Numbered from the stretch's first letter, positions 6,989-16,157 are shown. The stretch is 31,473 nt of DNA from an uncultured Caryophanales bacterium (GCA_947303225.1 CAMYXG010000004.1:1-31473), one strand, 5' to 3'. Notes: a model not told the origin generated them from the letters alone. Translations and numbers: made by a program.

Positions 6989-8471
6989 AAAAATCAGTTT
7001 TATTATCATGATTGGAATAGCCTTTTTTCTAACAACAGGCTTTACTGAAATCTCAAAAACTCCAAAAACAGTATATAGAGTATATTTAAAAGGAAAATCA
7101 TTAGGATTAATTCAATCAAAAAAATCATTAGAAGATTATATTGATAAAAAGCAAGATGAAATAAAGAAGAAATATAAAGTAAAAAAAGTATATGTTCCAA
7201 CAGACTTAGATATTGTAAAAGAAACTACTTTTGATAATAATTTAAAAACGAATAAAGAAATATACGATGAAATTAAAGATATTTCTCCTTTTACAATAAA
7301 TGGATATACAATAAAAATAAAAGGACTTGATAGTAAGAATAGTGAAGGAAAAACAATAAAAGGAAAAACGAATACATTATATGTACTAGATAAAAAAGTA
7401 TTTACTTCATCCGTAGAAAAAACAGTTCAATCTTTTATTTCTCCAGAAGACTTTAATAATTATGCTAATGATACTCAAAAAGAAATAGAAAGTACAGGAA
7501 CAATCATTGATAATATTTATATAAAGAATAAAATAACAATTAAAAAAGATAAAATTCCAGTTGATAAAACAATTTATCAAACAGAAGATAATTTAAGTAA
7601 ATATCTACTATTTGGAACAGTAGAACCACAAGCAACTTATACAATTCAGGATGGAGATACTATCAGTGATGTAGCTTTCAATAATAAAATATCAATTGAA
7701 GAGTTCTTAATTGCCAATCCAGATTTGCAAGATGAGAATAGTCTTTTATCTCCAGGACAAGTGGTAACATTAGGAATACTAAAACCACAGATAAGTATTG
7801 TAGAAGAAGATCATGTTGTAAAAGATGAAGAACAAAACTTTACAACAAAGACAGAAGAAGACCCAGAGCAATACACAAATTATTCAGAAGTAAAGCAAGC
7901 AGGAATAAAAGGATTAAATCGTGTGACTCAAAAAGTTCAAAAAGTGAATGGTGAGACCGTATCATTAGTTAGTATTTCACAAGAAGTATTGAAAGAGCCA
8001 GTTGAAGAAGTAATTGTAAAAGGAACAAAGCAGCCAGTATCAGGTTGGAGTGGAGGATACGGAGATTTAATAATTACAAAAGGAATGTTTGGATGGCCAG
8101 CTACATGTTCTACAGTTTCATCAGGATTTGGATGGAGATGGGGAACATTACATGATGGAACAGATATAGCAGGATGTGGTTATGGATCAAATATATTTGC
8201 CGCAGAATCAGGAGAAGTAGTAACAGTTAGTTACAAATATGATAATGGACAGTATATTACAATTAGACATGATAATGGGTATTATACGATGTATGCTCAT
8301 TTATGTAGTGGCTGTACATACGTTAAAGTAGGAGATAGAGTTCAAAGAGGACAACCAATTGGTGGTATGGGACAAACCGGTTTTGCAACAGGAGTACACT
8401 TACATTATGCAATATGGACTGGTCCACCTTATGCAGGAGGAACTGCGTTAAACGCAATGAATTTCTATTAA
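6981..8471 (+). CDS. Exported LysM/G5-like/M23 peptidoglycan endopeptidase
   Basis: The protein has about 496 residues: an N-terminal signal or anchor helix (ISFIIMIGIAFFLTTGF), a long Lys-rich region, a LysM domain (YTIQDGDTISDVAFNNKISI to SPGQVVTLGI), a G5-like segment ending EEVIVKGTKQ, and a C-terminal M23 domain. Zinc and catalytic positions are H391, D395, H440, H473 and H475 (HDGTD, YAHL, HLH), so it should be an active endopeptidase. Four Cys residues (TCST, AGCG, CSGC) could form disulfides outside the cell. I chose GTG at 6981 because AAGGAGG lies nine bases upstream; ATG at 6975 would be only three bases away. It overlaps dnaB by 8 bases and occupies the place where walRKHI is usually found. 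Confidence 0.85.
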   Translation: MSKKISFIIMIGIAFFLTTGFTEISKTPKTVYRVYLKGKSLGLIQSKKSLEDYIDKKQDEIKKKYKVKKVYVPTDLDIVKETTFDNNLKTNKEIYDEIKDISPFTINGYTIKIKGLDSKNSEGKTIKGKTNTLYVLDKKVFTSSVEKTVQSFISPEDFNNYANDTQKEIESTGTIIDNIYIKNKITIKKDKIPVDKTIYQTEDNLSKYLLFGTVEPQATYTIQDGDTISDVAFNNKISIEEFLIANPDLQDENSLLSPGQVVTLGILKPQISIVEEDHVVKDEEQNFTTKTEEDPEQYTNYSEVKQAGIKGLNRVTQKVQKVNGETVSLVSISQEVLKEPVEEVIVKGTKQPVSGWSGGYGDLIITKGMFGWPATCSTVSSGFGWRWGTLHDGTDIAGCGYGSNIFAAESGEVVTVSYKYDNGQYITIRHDNGYYTMYAHLCSGCTYVKVGDRVQRGQPIGGMGQTGFATGVHLHYAIWTGPPYAGGTALNAMNFY

Positions 8472-8472
8472 A

Positions 8473-9228
8473 ATGAAAGTTAAAACAATAGCAAGTGGAT
8501 CGAAAGGAAATTGTACAATTGTGTTATGCAAGAATACAAATTTAATAATTGATATGGGAATTTCCTACTTAACTTTAAAAAGAAGTTTAGAAGAAAATTC
8601 CCTTTCTTTTACAGATTTTAAAGGTATACTGATAACACATTGTCATAAAGATCACACAAAAGGATTAAAAACCCTTTTAAAAAATACACATTTAAAAGTA
8701 TACATTCCAGAAAGCATGTATGAAAGTTTAGAAGAATATGTCCCATATTCTAAATGTGAATTTATAGAAGATGAGTTTTTTATAGATGATATGAAAATAG
8801 AATTAATTCACACTTCTCATGATGCTCCATCTTCTGTAGGATTTATTATAGAAGAAAACAATAGAAGTTTAGTGTATGTAACAGATACAGGATATATCAA
8901 TAGAAAATATTTAGCAAAAATGGTTGATAAAAATGCATATATTATAGAAAGTAATCACGATGAGGTAATGTTAATGGATGGACCATATCCTAGATTTTTA
9001 AAAGAAAGAGTAATAAGTGATAAAGGTCATTTATCGAATAAAACAACGGCAAAGTATTTAAAAAAAATCATTAGTAAAAATACTAAAAATATCATTCTTG
9101 CTCATCTAAGTGAAAAAAATAATTCAGAAGAAAAAGTATTAGAAGCAATGAAAGAAGAAGGACTAGATTCAAAAATAAACATCAGGATAGCTAGACAAGA
9201 TGAAGAAAGTCCTTTAATTGAGGTATAA
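8473..9228 (+). CDS. walJ: MBL-fold metallohydrolase WalJ (YycJ)
   Basis: The 251-residue beta-lactamase-fold hydrolase matches WalJ/YycJ (VicX), a DNA-dependent exonuclease-like protein linked to coordination of division and replication. Family features: ASGSKGNCTIV, the metal motif THCHKDH, SHDAPSSVGF, DTGYI, ESNHDEVML and SDKGHLSN, then AHLSEKNN. In Bacillus it is the last gene of the walRKHIJ operon, but no walR, walK, walH or walI is present here. The start is one base after the M23 stop with no clear ribosome site, so translation is probably coupled. Confidence 0.93.
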   Translation: MKVKTIASGSKGNCTIVLCKNTNLIIDMGISYLTLKRSLEENSLSFTDFKGILITHCHKDHTKGLKTLLKNTHLKVYIPESMYESLEEYVPYSKCEFIEDEFFIDDMKIELIHTSHDAPSSVGFIIEENNRSLVYVTDTGYINRKYLAKMVDKNAYIIESNHDEVMLMDGPYPRFLKERVISDKGHLSNKTTAKYLKKIISKNTKNIILAHLSEKNNSEEKVLEAMKEEGLDSKINIRIARQDEESPLIEV

Positions 9229-9229
9229 A

Positions 9230-9685
9230 ATGATAAAAATAATAACAGTCGGATCAATAAAAGAAAAATATTTAAAAGAAGCTATTACAGAGTATCAAAA
9301 AAGAATTTCAAAATATACAAGAATAGAAATAATAGAAGTAAAAGATGAAGGTTTAGTTGAAAAAGAAAAAGCACTAAAACTAGAAGAAGAAAAAATAAGA
9401 AAATATATAAATGAAAGAGATTATCTAATTACATTGGAAATCGAAGGAACAGAAATAACTTCAATAGATTTTGCAAAAAAAATGAATTCTCTTTGGTTAG
9501 ATAATAGTAACCTAGTATTTGTTATAGGAGGAAGTTATGGACTTTCTGAAAACATAAAAAAAGAATCAAAATGGCATTTATCATTTTCTAAAATGACTTT
9601 TCCTCATCAACTATTTCGAGTATTACTATTAGAACAAATCTATCGATCATATAAAATTAATAATAACGAAAGTTATCATAAGTAG
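9230..9685 (+). CDS. rlmH: 23S rRNA (pseudouridine1915-N3)-methyltransferase RlmH
   Basis: The 151-residue SPOUT methyltransferase modifies helix 69 of 23S rRNA. It starts MIKIITVGSIKEKY and shows the SAM-binding knot FVIGGSYGLSENIKK and the conserved end LSFSKMTFPHQLFR to NNESYHK. I chose ATG 9230 with GAGG six bases upstream; a TTG at 9218 would extend the frame into walJ without a ribosome site. The position after walJ is the usual one. Confidence 0.96.
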   Translation: MIKIITVGSIKEKYLKEAITEYQKRISKYTRIEIIEVKDEGLVEKEKALKLEEEKIRKYINERDYLITLEIEGTEITSIDFAKKMNSLWLDNSNLVFVIGGSYGLSENIKKESKWHLSFSKMTFPHQLFRVLLLEQIYRSYKINNNESYHK

Positions 9686-9693
9686 GTGAAAAA

Positions 9694-10356
9694 ATGATAG
9701 GAAATAAGTGGGATGATTTACTGAAACAAGAATTTCAAAAAGATTATTTTAAAGAATTATTAGAATTCATAAAACAAGAATATAAAACAAAAACAATTTA
9801 TCCAAAACAAAATGAAGTATTTAATGCCTTTCGTTATACTAATTTTGATAATGTTAAAGTTGTTATTTTAGGTCAGGATCCTTATCATGGACCAAATCAA
9901 GCAGAAGGACTATCATTTTCAGTAAGTAATGAAGTATTAAAACCACCTTCCTTGCAAAACATTTTTAAGGAACTAGAAAGTGACATAGGAATACCATTTC
10001 CAGAACATAATTCATTAAAGCCATGGGCAAAAGAAGGAGTTTTATTATTGAATGCAGTGCTTACAGTAGAGGAACATAAACCCACATCACATAAAAATAA
10101 AGGATGGGAAATTTTTACAGATGATGTAATTAAATTGATTAACGAGAAAAAAGAACCTGTTGTGTTTATCCTATGGGGCTCTTATGCTAGAGCAAAAAAA
10201 ACATTAATTACAAATACAAAACATTTAATCATAGAATCTGCCCATCCATCACCATTTTCGGCACGTAATGGTTTTTTTGGAAGTAAGCCTTTTTCTAAAA
10301 CAAATCAATTTCTAAAAGAAAATGGAATTAAAGAGATAGATTGGAGAGTAGAATGA
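9694..10356 (+). CDS. ung: Uracil-DNA glycosylase, family 1
   Basis: The 220-residue enzyme removes uracil from DNA. The water-activating motif VVILGQDPYHGPNQAEGLSF contains the catalytic Asp; the Leu-intercalation loop HPSPFSARNGFFGSKPFSKTN is complete, and LLNAVLTVE and FILWGSYA are typical. Length matches the family. It lies nine bases after rlmH with GTAGGTGA as ribosome site. Confidence 0.97.
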   Translation: MIGNKWDDLLKQEFQKDYFKELLEFIKQEYKTKTIYPKQNEVFNAFRYTNFDNVKVVILGQDPYHGPNQAEGLSFSVSNEVLKPPSLQNIFKELESDIGIPFPEHNSLKPWAKEGVLLLNAVLTVEEHKPTSHKNKGWEIFTDDVIKLINEKKEPVVFILWGSYARAKKTLITNTKHLIIESAHPSPFSARNGFFGSKPFSKTNQFLKENGIKEIDWRVE

Positions 10357-11108
10357 TGAGAAAAAAAATAGATAATATGACTAATATTTTTATAATGTTT
10401 TGTATTTATGCATTAATAGGTTGGTTATATGAAGTATTGTGGATGCGTTTCGTTGTATCACCACATAAATGGATCAATCGAGGAGTCTTAATAGGACCAT
10501 TTTTACCAATCTATGGCTTTGGAATGTTATTATTATATTTTCTATTAAAAAAAATAATCACAACAAGACATCCATTAAAAAATAGAATGATAAGAAATAT
10601 CTCTTTGATTACCATAATAACATTTATCTTCACTACTATCATAGAATATACAACTCCAAAAATCTATCAAGTAAGTATTTATCTTAAAGAATATGGTCTA
10701 AAATTATTTATCATAAATTTGATAGGAATCATTATGATAAATCTTATACTAGAGAAGACAAAGAATAAAAAACTAAAAGAAGTTGATATGACAATAGTAC
10801 TGATATTCCTATTAATATGGTTAATAGCCACAGGTATTGAATATATTTCTCATTTCATTATGGATAGGTATTTTCATATCATGCTATGGGATTACACAAA
10901 AGACTTTTTAAATGTAAATAAAAGAATTAATTGGGATGCTAGTAGAAATTTTGCTATAGGAGGGACTTTTTTGTTGTATGTAATACAACCAGTAATCAAT
11001 AAATTTGTATTTAAAATATCAACAAATACAAAGCTAAAAATAGCATTAATAATAGGAATACCTATGGCATTGGATTTTATCTTACATGTTATATTAAAAA
11101 TAGTATAA
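10353..11108 (+). CDS. CmpB-type membrane protein (putative ABC transporter permease, PF06541-like)
   Basis: The 251-residue protein is very hydrophobic, with about six predicted membrane helices. The opening YALIGWLYEVLWMR, then NRGVLIGPFLPIYGFG, and later GIEYISHFIMDRYFHIMLWDY are features of the family annotated as CmpB-like ABC permease; the substrate is unknown and no ATPase gene is nearby. ATG 10353 overlaps the ung stop (ATGA) and has GGAG six bases upstream. A TTG at 10341 is the longer alternative. Confidence 0.8.
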   Translation: MMRKKIDNMTNIFIMFCIYALIGWLYEVLWMRFVVSPHKWINRGVLIGPFLPIYGFGMLLLYFLLKKIITTRHPLKNRMIRNISLITIITFIFTTIIEYTTPKIYQVSIYLKEYGLKLFIINLIGIIMINLILEKTKNKKLKEVDMTIVLIFLLIWLIATGIEYISHFIMDRYFHIMLWDYTKDFLNVNKRINWDASRNFAIGGTFLLYVIQPVINKFVFKISTNTKLKIALIIGIPMALDFILHVILKIV

Positions 11109-11109
11109 A

Positions 11110-11137
11110 AAAATATTCACAGTTTTGTGAATATTTT
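11110..11137. terminator. Bidirectional terminator between convergent genes
   Basis: AAAATATTCAC (11110-11120) pairs with GTGAATATTTT (11127-11137). A/T tracts on both sides allow it to end the plus-strand membrane gene and the minus-strand pta. Confidence 0.85.
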
Positions 11138-12131
11138 ATTTTACCTGAGCTTGAACTGCAGTAATAGCAATAACTCCAACAATATCATCAGAACTACAGC
11201 CCCTAGATAAATCATTAATTGGAGCGGCAATTCCCTGAGTAATAGGACCATATGCTTCAGCTTTAGCCAATCTTTCTACCAATTTATAGCCAATATTTCC
11301 AGCATCTAAATCAGGAAAGATTAAAACATTAGCATGACCTGCAACGTTACTATTTGGGGCCTTGGATTGCGCAATACTAGGTACGATAGCAGCATCTAAT
11401 TGCAACTCACCATCAATTTGATAATTAGAATATTTTTCTTTAGCAATTTTTACTGCATTAACAACCTTATCTACATCAGAATGACTTGCACTTCCCATAC
11501 TAGAATGAGATAGCATTGCAACAATTGGTTCTTTTTCTACTAATAATTGAAAGCTATCGGCACTACTTTTTGCAATAGCCGCTAATTGCTCACTATCGGG
11601 ATTCTGAACTAATCCAGCATCAGAAAATAGAAAAGTACCATTTTCTCCATATTCACAATTCGGAACAATCATTAAGAAAAATGCAGAAACCAATAAAGTA
11701 TTTGGCTTGGTTTTAATAATCTGTAAAGCAGGTCTTAAAGTATTTGCTGAAGAATGACAAGCTCCGGAAACAACACCATCAGCTTTTCCAACTTTCACCA
11801 ACATACAAGCATAATACATATAATCTGTTAATAATAATCTTTTGGCTTCTTCATAGGTCATTCCTTTTTCTTTTCGAAGATTTACAAATAATTGTATTAA
11901 TTCTTCTGTAAGAGGATCTGTATCAGGACAAATAAAGTGAATAGAAGAAAAATCATAATTCACATAATTTGATTGAATCTCCTCTTGATTACCAATCAAA
12001 ATAATATTAGCAATACCTTCTTTAGAAGCAGTAACTGCAGCATCTATAACTCTTTGATCCATGTATTCAGGTAAAACAATAGTCTTAATTTCATGTTTTG
12101 CTCTTTCTTTTAAAGCATCAATAAACCTCAT
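11136..12131 (-). CDS. pta: Phosphate acetyltransferase
   Basis: The 331-residue enzyme interconverts acetyl-CoA and acetyl phosphate in the acetate branch of fermentation. It has the family N-terminus (ALKERAKHEIKTIVLPE), VGKADGVVSGACHSSANTLRPALQ, the MLSHSSMGSASH block and C-terminal VLIFPDLDAGNIGYKLVERL with GPITQGIAAPINDLSRG. It is the short Pta form without an N-terminal regulatory domain. Acetate kinase is not in the window. It lies 13 bases downstream of lemA on the same strand. Confidence 0.96.
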   Translation of the reverse strand: MRFIDALKERAKHEIKTIVLPEYMDQRVIDAAVTASKEGIANIILIGNQEEIQSNYVNYDFSSIHFICPDTDPLTEELIQLFVNLRKEKGMTYEEAKRLLLTDYMYYACMLVKVGKADGVVSGACHSSANTLRPALQIIKTKPNTLLVSAFFLMIVPNCEYGENGTFLFSDAGLVQNPDSEQLAAIAKSSADSFQLLVEKEPIVAMLSHSSMGSASHSDVDKVVNAVKIAKEKYSNYQIDGELQLDAAIVPSIAQSKAPNSNVAGHANVLIFPDLDAGNIGYKLVERLAKAEAYGPITQGIAAPINDLSRGCSSDDIVGVIAITAVQAQVK

Positions 12132-12144
12132 AATATCACTCTTT

Positions 12145-12675
12145 CTATTTATTATTTAATATCTCAAATATTTCTCTTTTTTCATTATTATAAAACTCTT
12201 TCTTATGATAACGTTTTAAAAAGGCAACAATTCTAGAAGGAAAAGATACAACTAATTGATTAAACTCTACCACAGTATCATTATAAAATTTAATAGAACC
12301 AACGATATTTTCTTCATTATAATTCAAATCTTCTAGTATAGATAATAAAGATTCACTTTTTAATAACTTATCATTTTCATCAATAGCCTTAAATAATTCA
12401 TTATAAACCATTTTTAAAAGATTATGTTTTTCAAAATGATTTAATTCATCACGATCTTCGTCTAAATCTGTCATAAATTCTTTTAATTTCAATTCTTTCA
12501 TTATGATTGGTTTAGCTCTTTCTAATAATTCTTTTTTCTTTTGTAGATATAAATCAATATCCTCTTCAGCTTTATCAATTTTAATAATAGCTAGTTGAAA
12601 ACGATTATTGCAAATAGTAAAGATAAATAGAAAAAAAGAAATAATAACAACGGTAAGTATAATTCCTTCTAACAT
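12145..12675 (-). CDS. lemA: LemA family protein
   Basis: The 176-residue protein has one N-terminal membrane helix (IILTVVIISFFLFIFTI) and a cytoplasmic helical domain. The family signature is visible as a modified NKVDxAxxDID (IKIDKAEEDIDLYLQKKKEL) and as IKFYNDTVVEFNQLVVSFPS followed by RIVAFLKRYHKKEFY. LemA proteins are membrane-associated helical-bundle proteins without a settled biochemical role. GGAGTG precedes the ATG. It seems to be co-transcribed with pta. Confidence 0.85.
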   Translation of the reverse strand: MLEGIILTVVIISFFLFIFTICNNRFQLAIIKIDKAEEDIDLYLQKKKELLERAKPIIMKELKLKEFMTDLDEDRDELNHFEKHNLLKMVYNELFKAIDENDKLLKSESLLSILEDLNYNEENIVGSIKFYNDTVVEFNQLVVSFPSRIVAFLKRYHKKEFYNNEKREIFEILNNK

Positions 12676-12696
12676 TCAATCACTCCATTCTAACTC

Positions 12697-12725
12697 ATTA
12701 TAACAAATTCTTAAAGTGAATACAA
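12697..12725 (-). promoter_or_regulatory. Promoter of lemA-pta
   Basis: On the minus strand TTGTAT (12720-12725) and TATAAT (12697-12702) lie 17 bases apart, and the -10 is preceded by TGT, giving an extended -10 as well. Confidence 0.7.
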
Positions 12726-12739
12726 TCTTCCAAAAGAAC

Positions 12740-12766
12740 AAAAAAAAGAAAATATCATCTATTTTC
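12740..12766 (-). terminator. Terminator of the 438-residue unknown gene
   Basis: On the minus strand GAAAATA and TATTTTC (12748-12754 with 12760-12766) form a 7-bp hairpin followed by a T tract. The stop codon of the gene lies at the edge of the stem. Confidence 0.75.
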
Positions 12767-14075
12767 TCTTTTGAAATCCACTTCTTTCTTGAAAATATAA
12801 ATGAGTATGATATTCATCAGATACTCCACTACTATTAGCTGTAACTTTCAAATAAGAGCGCAATTGATCATACAAAGAAGAATCAAATTGGAAAATGGTA
12901 TTAGCATGTTTTTGAATAGCTTGACGTATTAATTCTTTCGAAAAAATATGTTTAGATTTATCCCATCCAAATTGATAAGACAATTGAATATCTTGTAATG
13001 AATGAGATTGATGATTCATTCTAAATTGTTTAATTAATTCACGACGAATCTTAGAAACCATTATCTGATAAAACTCTTTTTTATGAATAACTCTTATAAA
13101 AAAATGATATTTCTGATAAAAATCTTGATATTTTTTGGAAGGATCTAAAAAAGCAAGATTTACCTCTTTAATATAATCAAGTACAATTTGTTCAGCAAAT
13201 AAATCAATCAAAGACTTATGAGGTAATATTTCTTCTTGATAATGATTAATAACATAATTCCATAGAATAGTTTGAATCGACTTATAAATATGATTACAAC
13301 GTGAAGAATAATAATCTTCTATAGATTGAATATTAGATACACCTAATCCAACATTAGGAATAATAGTACTTGTAACAGGAGAGGTTTCTTCACACCTAGA
13401 AAACAAATTAGGATATTTTTCTTTTAAATGACGAATAATATCAAGATAGTGTGAAAGATTTTTTTCATCACTCCAGATAATAATATTATCAATCTGATTG
13501 GAAGAAGTATGAAATTGATACTGACAAGGAATGCATTCTTTTAAACACTCTTTATGAAAAAGTCTACATATTTTGAATAAATCATAAGATTTACTATGAA
13601 TACTTAAAAAGTAATCATTTTTTTTCTGATTATCTAAAAAATAGTGAGATGAAATCTTTCTCCATTTATTTTGAGTTTTAGGTGGAAAACCATACTTACG
13701 AGCAAGATTACTAAAAGAAGAATGAGAATCATGAAAAAGAGAAGAAATCTCTTCAATAGATATATCCTTTGAAAGGGTTAATAGTTTTTCTTTTAATAAT
13801 AAGAAATCGTCATCTATAACATTCTCTTTTTTTAATTGTTGAAATTGTTCATTAGAAATAGATGTAATAAAAATCATCCAATTCTGAAAAAGAAACTGAT
13901 AATAAGAATCTCTGTTGGATTTCAAAAGGTCTAGATGTTGAGAAGATATAGGAGATTTTGATAATAATATATTTTGAAAATCCTTTTGATTTGATTGAGA
14001 AAAAGCAGTAACATATTTTTGAAGATTACTATCTTTATCTAATGGATCTTGAATTGAATCAATATATTTTTTCAT
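12759..14075 (-). CDS. Unrecognised 438-residue protein with HTH-like segment and Cys cluster
   Basis: I do not recognise this protein. It has no signal peptide or membrane helix and looks helical and soluble. Composition differs from its neighbours: many His, Gln, Ser and Phe residues, few Gly or Ala. Near residues 110-145 SFSNLARKYGFPPKTQNKW resembles a helix-turn-helix of the kind that reads a repeat or a phage operator. A cluster, CRLFHKECLKECIPC, has Cys spacing C-x6-C-x3-C-x2-C and could bind metal. A conserved-looking middle part (IIIWSDEKNLSHYLDIIRHL) is followed by a helical C-terminal third. ATG 14075 is preferred: AGGTG lies upstream, while GTG 14087 would overlap that site. It has its own promoter and terminator. 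Confidence 0.7.
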   Translation of the reverse strand: MKKYIDSIQDPLDKDSNLQKYVTAFSQSNQKDFQNILLSKSPISSQHLDLLKSNRDSYYQFLFQNWMIFITSISNEQFQQLKKENVIDDDFLLLKEKLLTLSKDISIEEISSLFHDSHSSFSNLARKYGFPPKTQNKWRKISSHYFLDNQKKNDYFLSIHSKSYDLFKICRLFHKECLKECIPCQYQFHTSSNQIDNIIIWSDEKNLSHYLDIIRHLKEKYPNLFSRCEETSPVTSTIIPNVGLGVSNIQSIEDYYSSRCNHIYKSIQTILWNYVINHYQEEILPHKSLIDLFAEQIVLDYIKEVNLAFLDPSKKYQDFYQKYHFFIRVIHKKEFYQIMVSKIRRELIKQFRMNHQSHSLQDIQLSYQFGWDKSKHIFSKELIRQAIQKHANTIFQFDSSLYDQLRSYLKVTANSSGVSDEYHTHLYFQERSGFQKRK

Positions 14076-14101
14076 AATACACCTCACAATTTCGAGGTAT
14101 T
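14076..14101 (-). promoter_or_regulatory. 5' hairpin enclosing the ribosome binding site of the unknown gene
   Basis: On the minus strand AATACCTC pairs with GAGGTGTATT (one bulged base) around an 8-base loop, directly before the ATG at 14075. The GAGGTG ribosome site is in the 3' arm, and the predicted transcription start is at the 5' arm. The hairpin could limit translation or stabilise the 5' end. Confidence 0.5.
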
Positions 14102-14130
14102 ATTATAGTACAATCAAATAAACTAGTCAA
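14102..14130 (-). promoter_or_regulatory. SigA promoter of the unknown gene
   Basis: On the minus strand TTGACT (14125-14130), 17 bases, TATAAT (14102-14107). This is one of the best promoters in the window. It is only a few bases from the end of the upstream PBP gene. Confidence 0.75.
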
Positions 14131-14133
14131 ACA

Positions 14134-16089
14134 TTAATCATTAATTTCATCAAAGGTAGGATCTGTTTCTTTTGGTTCTGTTCCTTTCAAATAATACATT
14201 AGTTTTGTATTTTTCGAATTATCACTTACTGGTTTTCCAGAAATCGGCTCCACTAGCATCGCAACAACATTTTTTGGTTGCTCGTACCATCCCTCATCTG
14301 AATCTAAATCCTTTTCATATTCTTCCATCGTCTGATACCAAATATTTTGAGCATATTTGTAATCACGTTTTGATAATTCTTCATTATTATCATGCCCAAC
14401 CCATACAGCACAAACAACATTTTTATTAAAACCAATATCCCAATTATCACTTTGTGTTGTTCCACTTTTTAGAGCATAAATATGTTTTAATTTAGAAGAT
14501 AAACTAATAGCTGTAGGATAATTATAATCAATGTATAACGGATCATAAGTGGCAGTTAACATATTATTTAAAATAAAAACCAAACTGGAATTTAAAACAA
14601 GTTCCTTAGATTCATTTCTCTGAAATAAAACATTTCCATTTCCATCCACTACTTTAGTAATAAAATGTGGTTCTATTTTATATCCTAAATTAGCAAAAGA
14701 AGCATATCCAGCAGCCATATGTAAAATATTGATTTCATTTGTCCCAAGAGGTAAAGAAGGAACACTTTCTAGTTTTTCTTGAATACCAACTCTTCTAGCA
14801 ACATTAATTAAGGCATCAAATCCTAAGAACATATGGGTTTTAATTGCATAGATATTTTCACTATATGCAATTGCTGTAGCCATAGAAATAGCTTTATTTC
14901 CATATTTATTATTATAATTATTAGGTGTATAAACTTGCTCATTTTCAAGAGGAAAAGAAGTTTTTTCACTAATAAAAGAAGAACTAGAAGTGAACCCATT
15001 TTCTAACGCTGCATAATATAAGTATGGTTTCATAGTTGATCCTACCTGCCTAAAAGAATGAGTAGCTCTATTATAAGAAGAATCATTATAATTTCTTCCA
15101 CCAATCAAAGCTAATACCCCACCTGTATTGGGATCTAGCAGAACACTAGCAACTTCAAGGGAATCATTTTCACCAAATGATTTTTCAACATTTTCCTCTA
15201 AAATTTTCTGTGCATTAAAATCAAAAGAAGTATAAACCTTTAATCCATTAACTTCACTATAATTATTAGGAATTTGTTCCATTTGTTTTAACTCTTCCAT
15301 AACAGCATCTTGATAATAATTAATACTAGATAATGAAATATCATCATCTTTTCCCACTATAGTTAATTCTTCTTGATAAGCTTCATTTTTTTCTTCTTCC
15401 GTAATAATATGATTATGAACTAAATTAGATAAAACGATAAGTTGTCTTTTCTTAGCAACATCATAATGTAAGATAGGAGAATAATTACTAGGAGCTTTAG
15501 GAATAGCTGTTAAAAGAGCTGCTTCCGCTAAGTCTAATTCTTTAGCAGATTTTCCAAAATAAAACTTACTAGCTGTTTCAATTCCATATTTACCATGGCC
15601 ATAATTAATGGTATTTAAATATCCTTCCAATATTTCTTTTTTACTATAATTAGCTTCAATTCGCATAGTATACCACATTTCATTCCATTTTCTCTTCCAA
15701 GTTTTATCAAAATCTAAAAATAAGTTTTTTGCATACTGTTGAGTAATAGTAGAAGCACCTTGCTCCATATTATGATTTTTTATATTTGTATACATTGCCT
15801 TTCCAATTCGTAAAAAATCAAATCCAAAATGCTTATAGAAGTACTTATCTTCGGTATAGATTGTTGCTTGAATTAAATAATCACTTATATCATTTAGTCC
15901 AACCCATTCCATAGATTCACTTCCTTGAAAAAAAACTTCATTATTCTGATCATAAAGAGTAATATGATTTGCACTATTAATTAATAACTTAGGAGAAAAC
16001 TTAGCATAAAGAAAGCATCCACAGCAAGAAAAAAACATAATAGTAATGGAAAAAAAGAATACTTTTTTGAAAAATCTTCTACCATTCAT
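14134..16089 (-). CDS. Class A penicillin-binding protein (PBP1A-type glycosyltransferase/transpeptidase)
   Basis: The 651-residue bifunctional enzyme polymerises glycan strands and cross-links peptides at the outer face of the membrane. After an N-terminal membrane helix (residues 8-28), the GT51 domain shows IYTEDKYFYKHFGFD with its catalytic Glu, QGASTITQQYAKNLFL, KKEILEGYLNTINYG and AALLTAIPKAPS. The transpeptidase has GSTMKP (SxxK), YSEN (SxN) and KSGTTQ (KTG-type). The tail is short and acidic, with no PASTA repeats. ATG 16089 is chosen for GGAGG upstream; the frame is open to 16266 but that part would overlap the divergent ywiB gene. No clear terminator follows. Confidence 0.95.
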   Translation of the reverse strand: MNGRRFFKKVFFFSITIMFFSCCGCFLYAKFSPKLLINSANHITLYDQNNEVFFQGSESMEWVGLNDISDYLIQATIYTEDKYFYKHFGFDFLRIGKAMYTNIKNHNMEQGASTITQQYAKNLFLDFDKTWKRKWNEMWYTMRIEANYSKKEILEGYLNTINYGHGKYGIETASKFYFGKSAKELDLAEAALLTAIPKAPSNYSPILHYDVAKKRQLIVLSNLVHNHIITEEEKNEAYQEELTIVGKDDDISLSSINYYQDAVMEELKQMEQIPNNYSEVNGLKVYTSFDFNAQKILEENVEKSFGENDSLEVASVLLDPNTGGVLALIGGRNYNDSSYNRATHSFRQVGSTMKPYLYYAALENGFTSSSSFISEKTSFPLENEQVYTPNNYNNKYGNKAISMATAIAYSENIYAIKTHMFLGFDALINVARRVGIQEKLESVPSLPLGTNEINILHMAAGYASFANLGYKIEPHFITKVVDGNGNVLFQRNESKELVLNSSLVFILNNMLTATYDPLYIDYNYPTAISLSSKLKHIYALKSGTTQSDNWDIGFNKNVVCAVWVGHDNNEELSKRDYKYAQNIWYQTMEEYEKDLDSDEGWYEQPKNVVAMLVEPISGKPVSDNSKNTKLMYYLKGTEPKETDPTFDEIND

Positions 16090-16157
16090 AATAATCCTCC
16101 ATTCCTTTATAGTATTGATAAGTTCTAAAAAAATATGTATTAAAAAGAAGAAACTTA

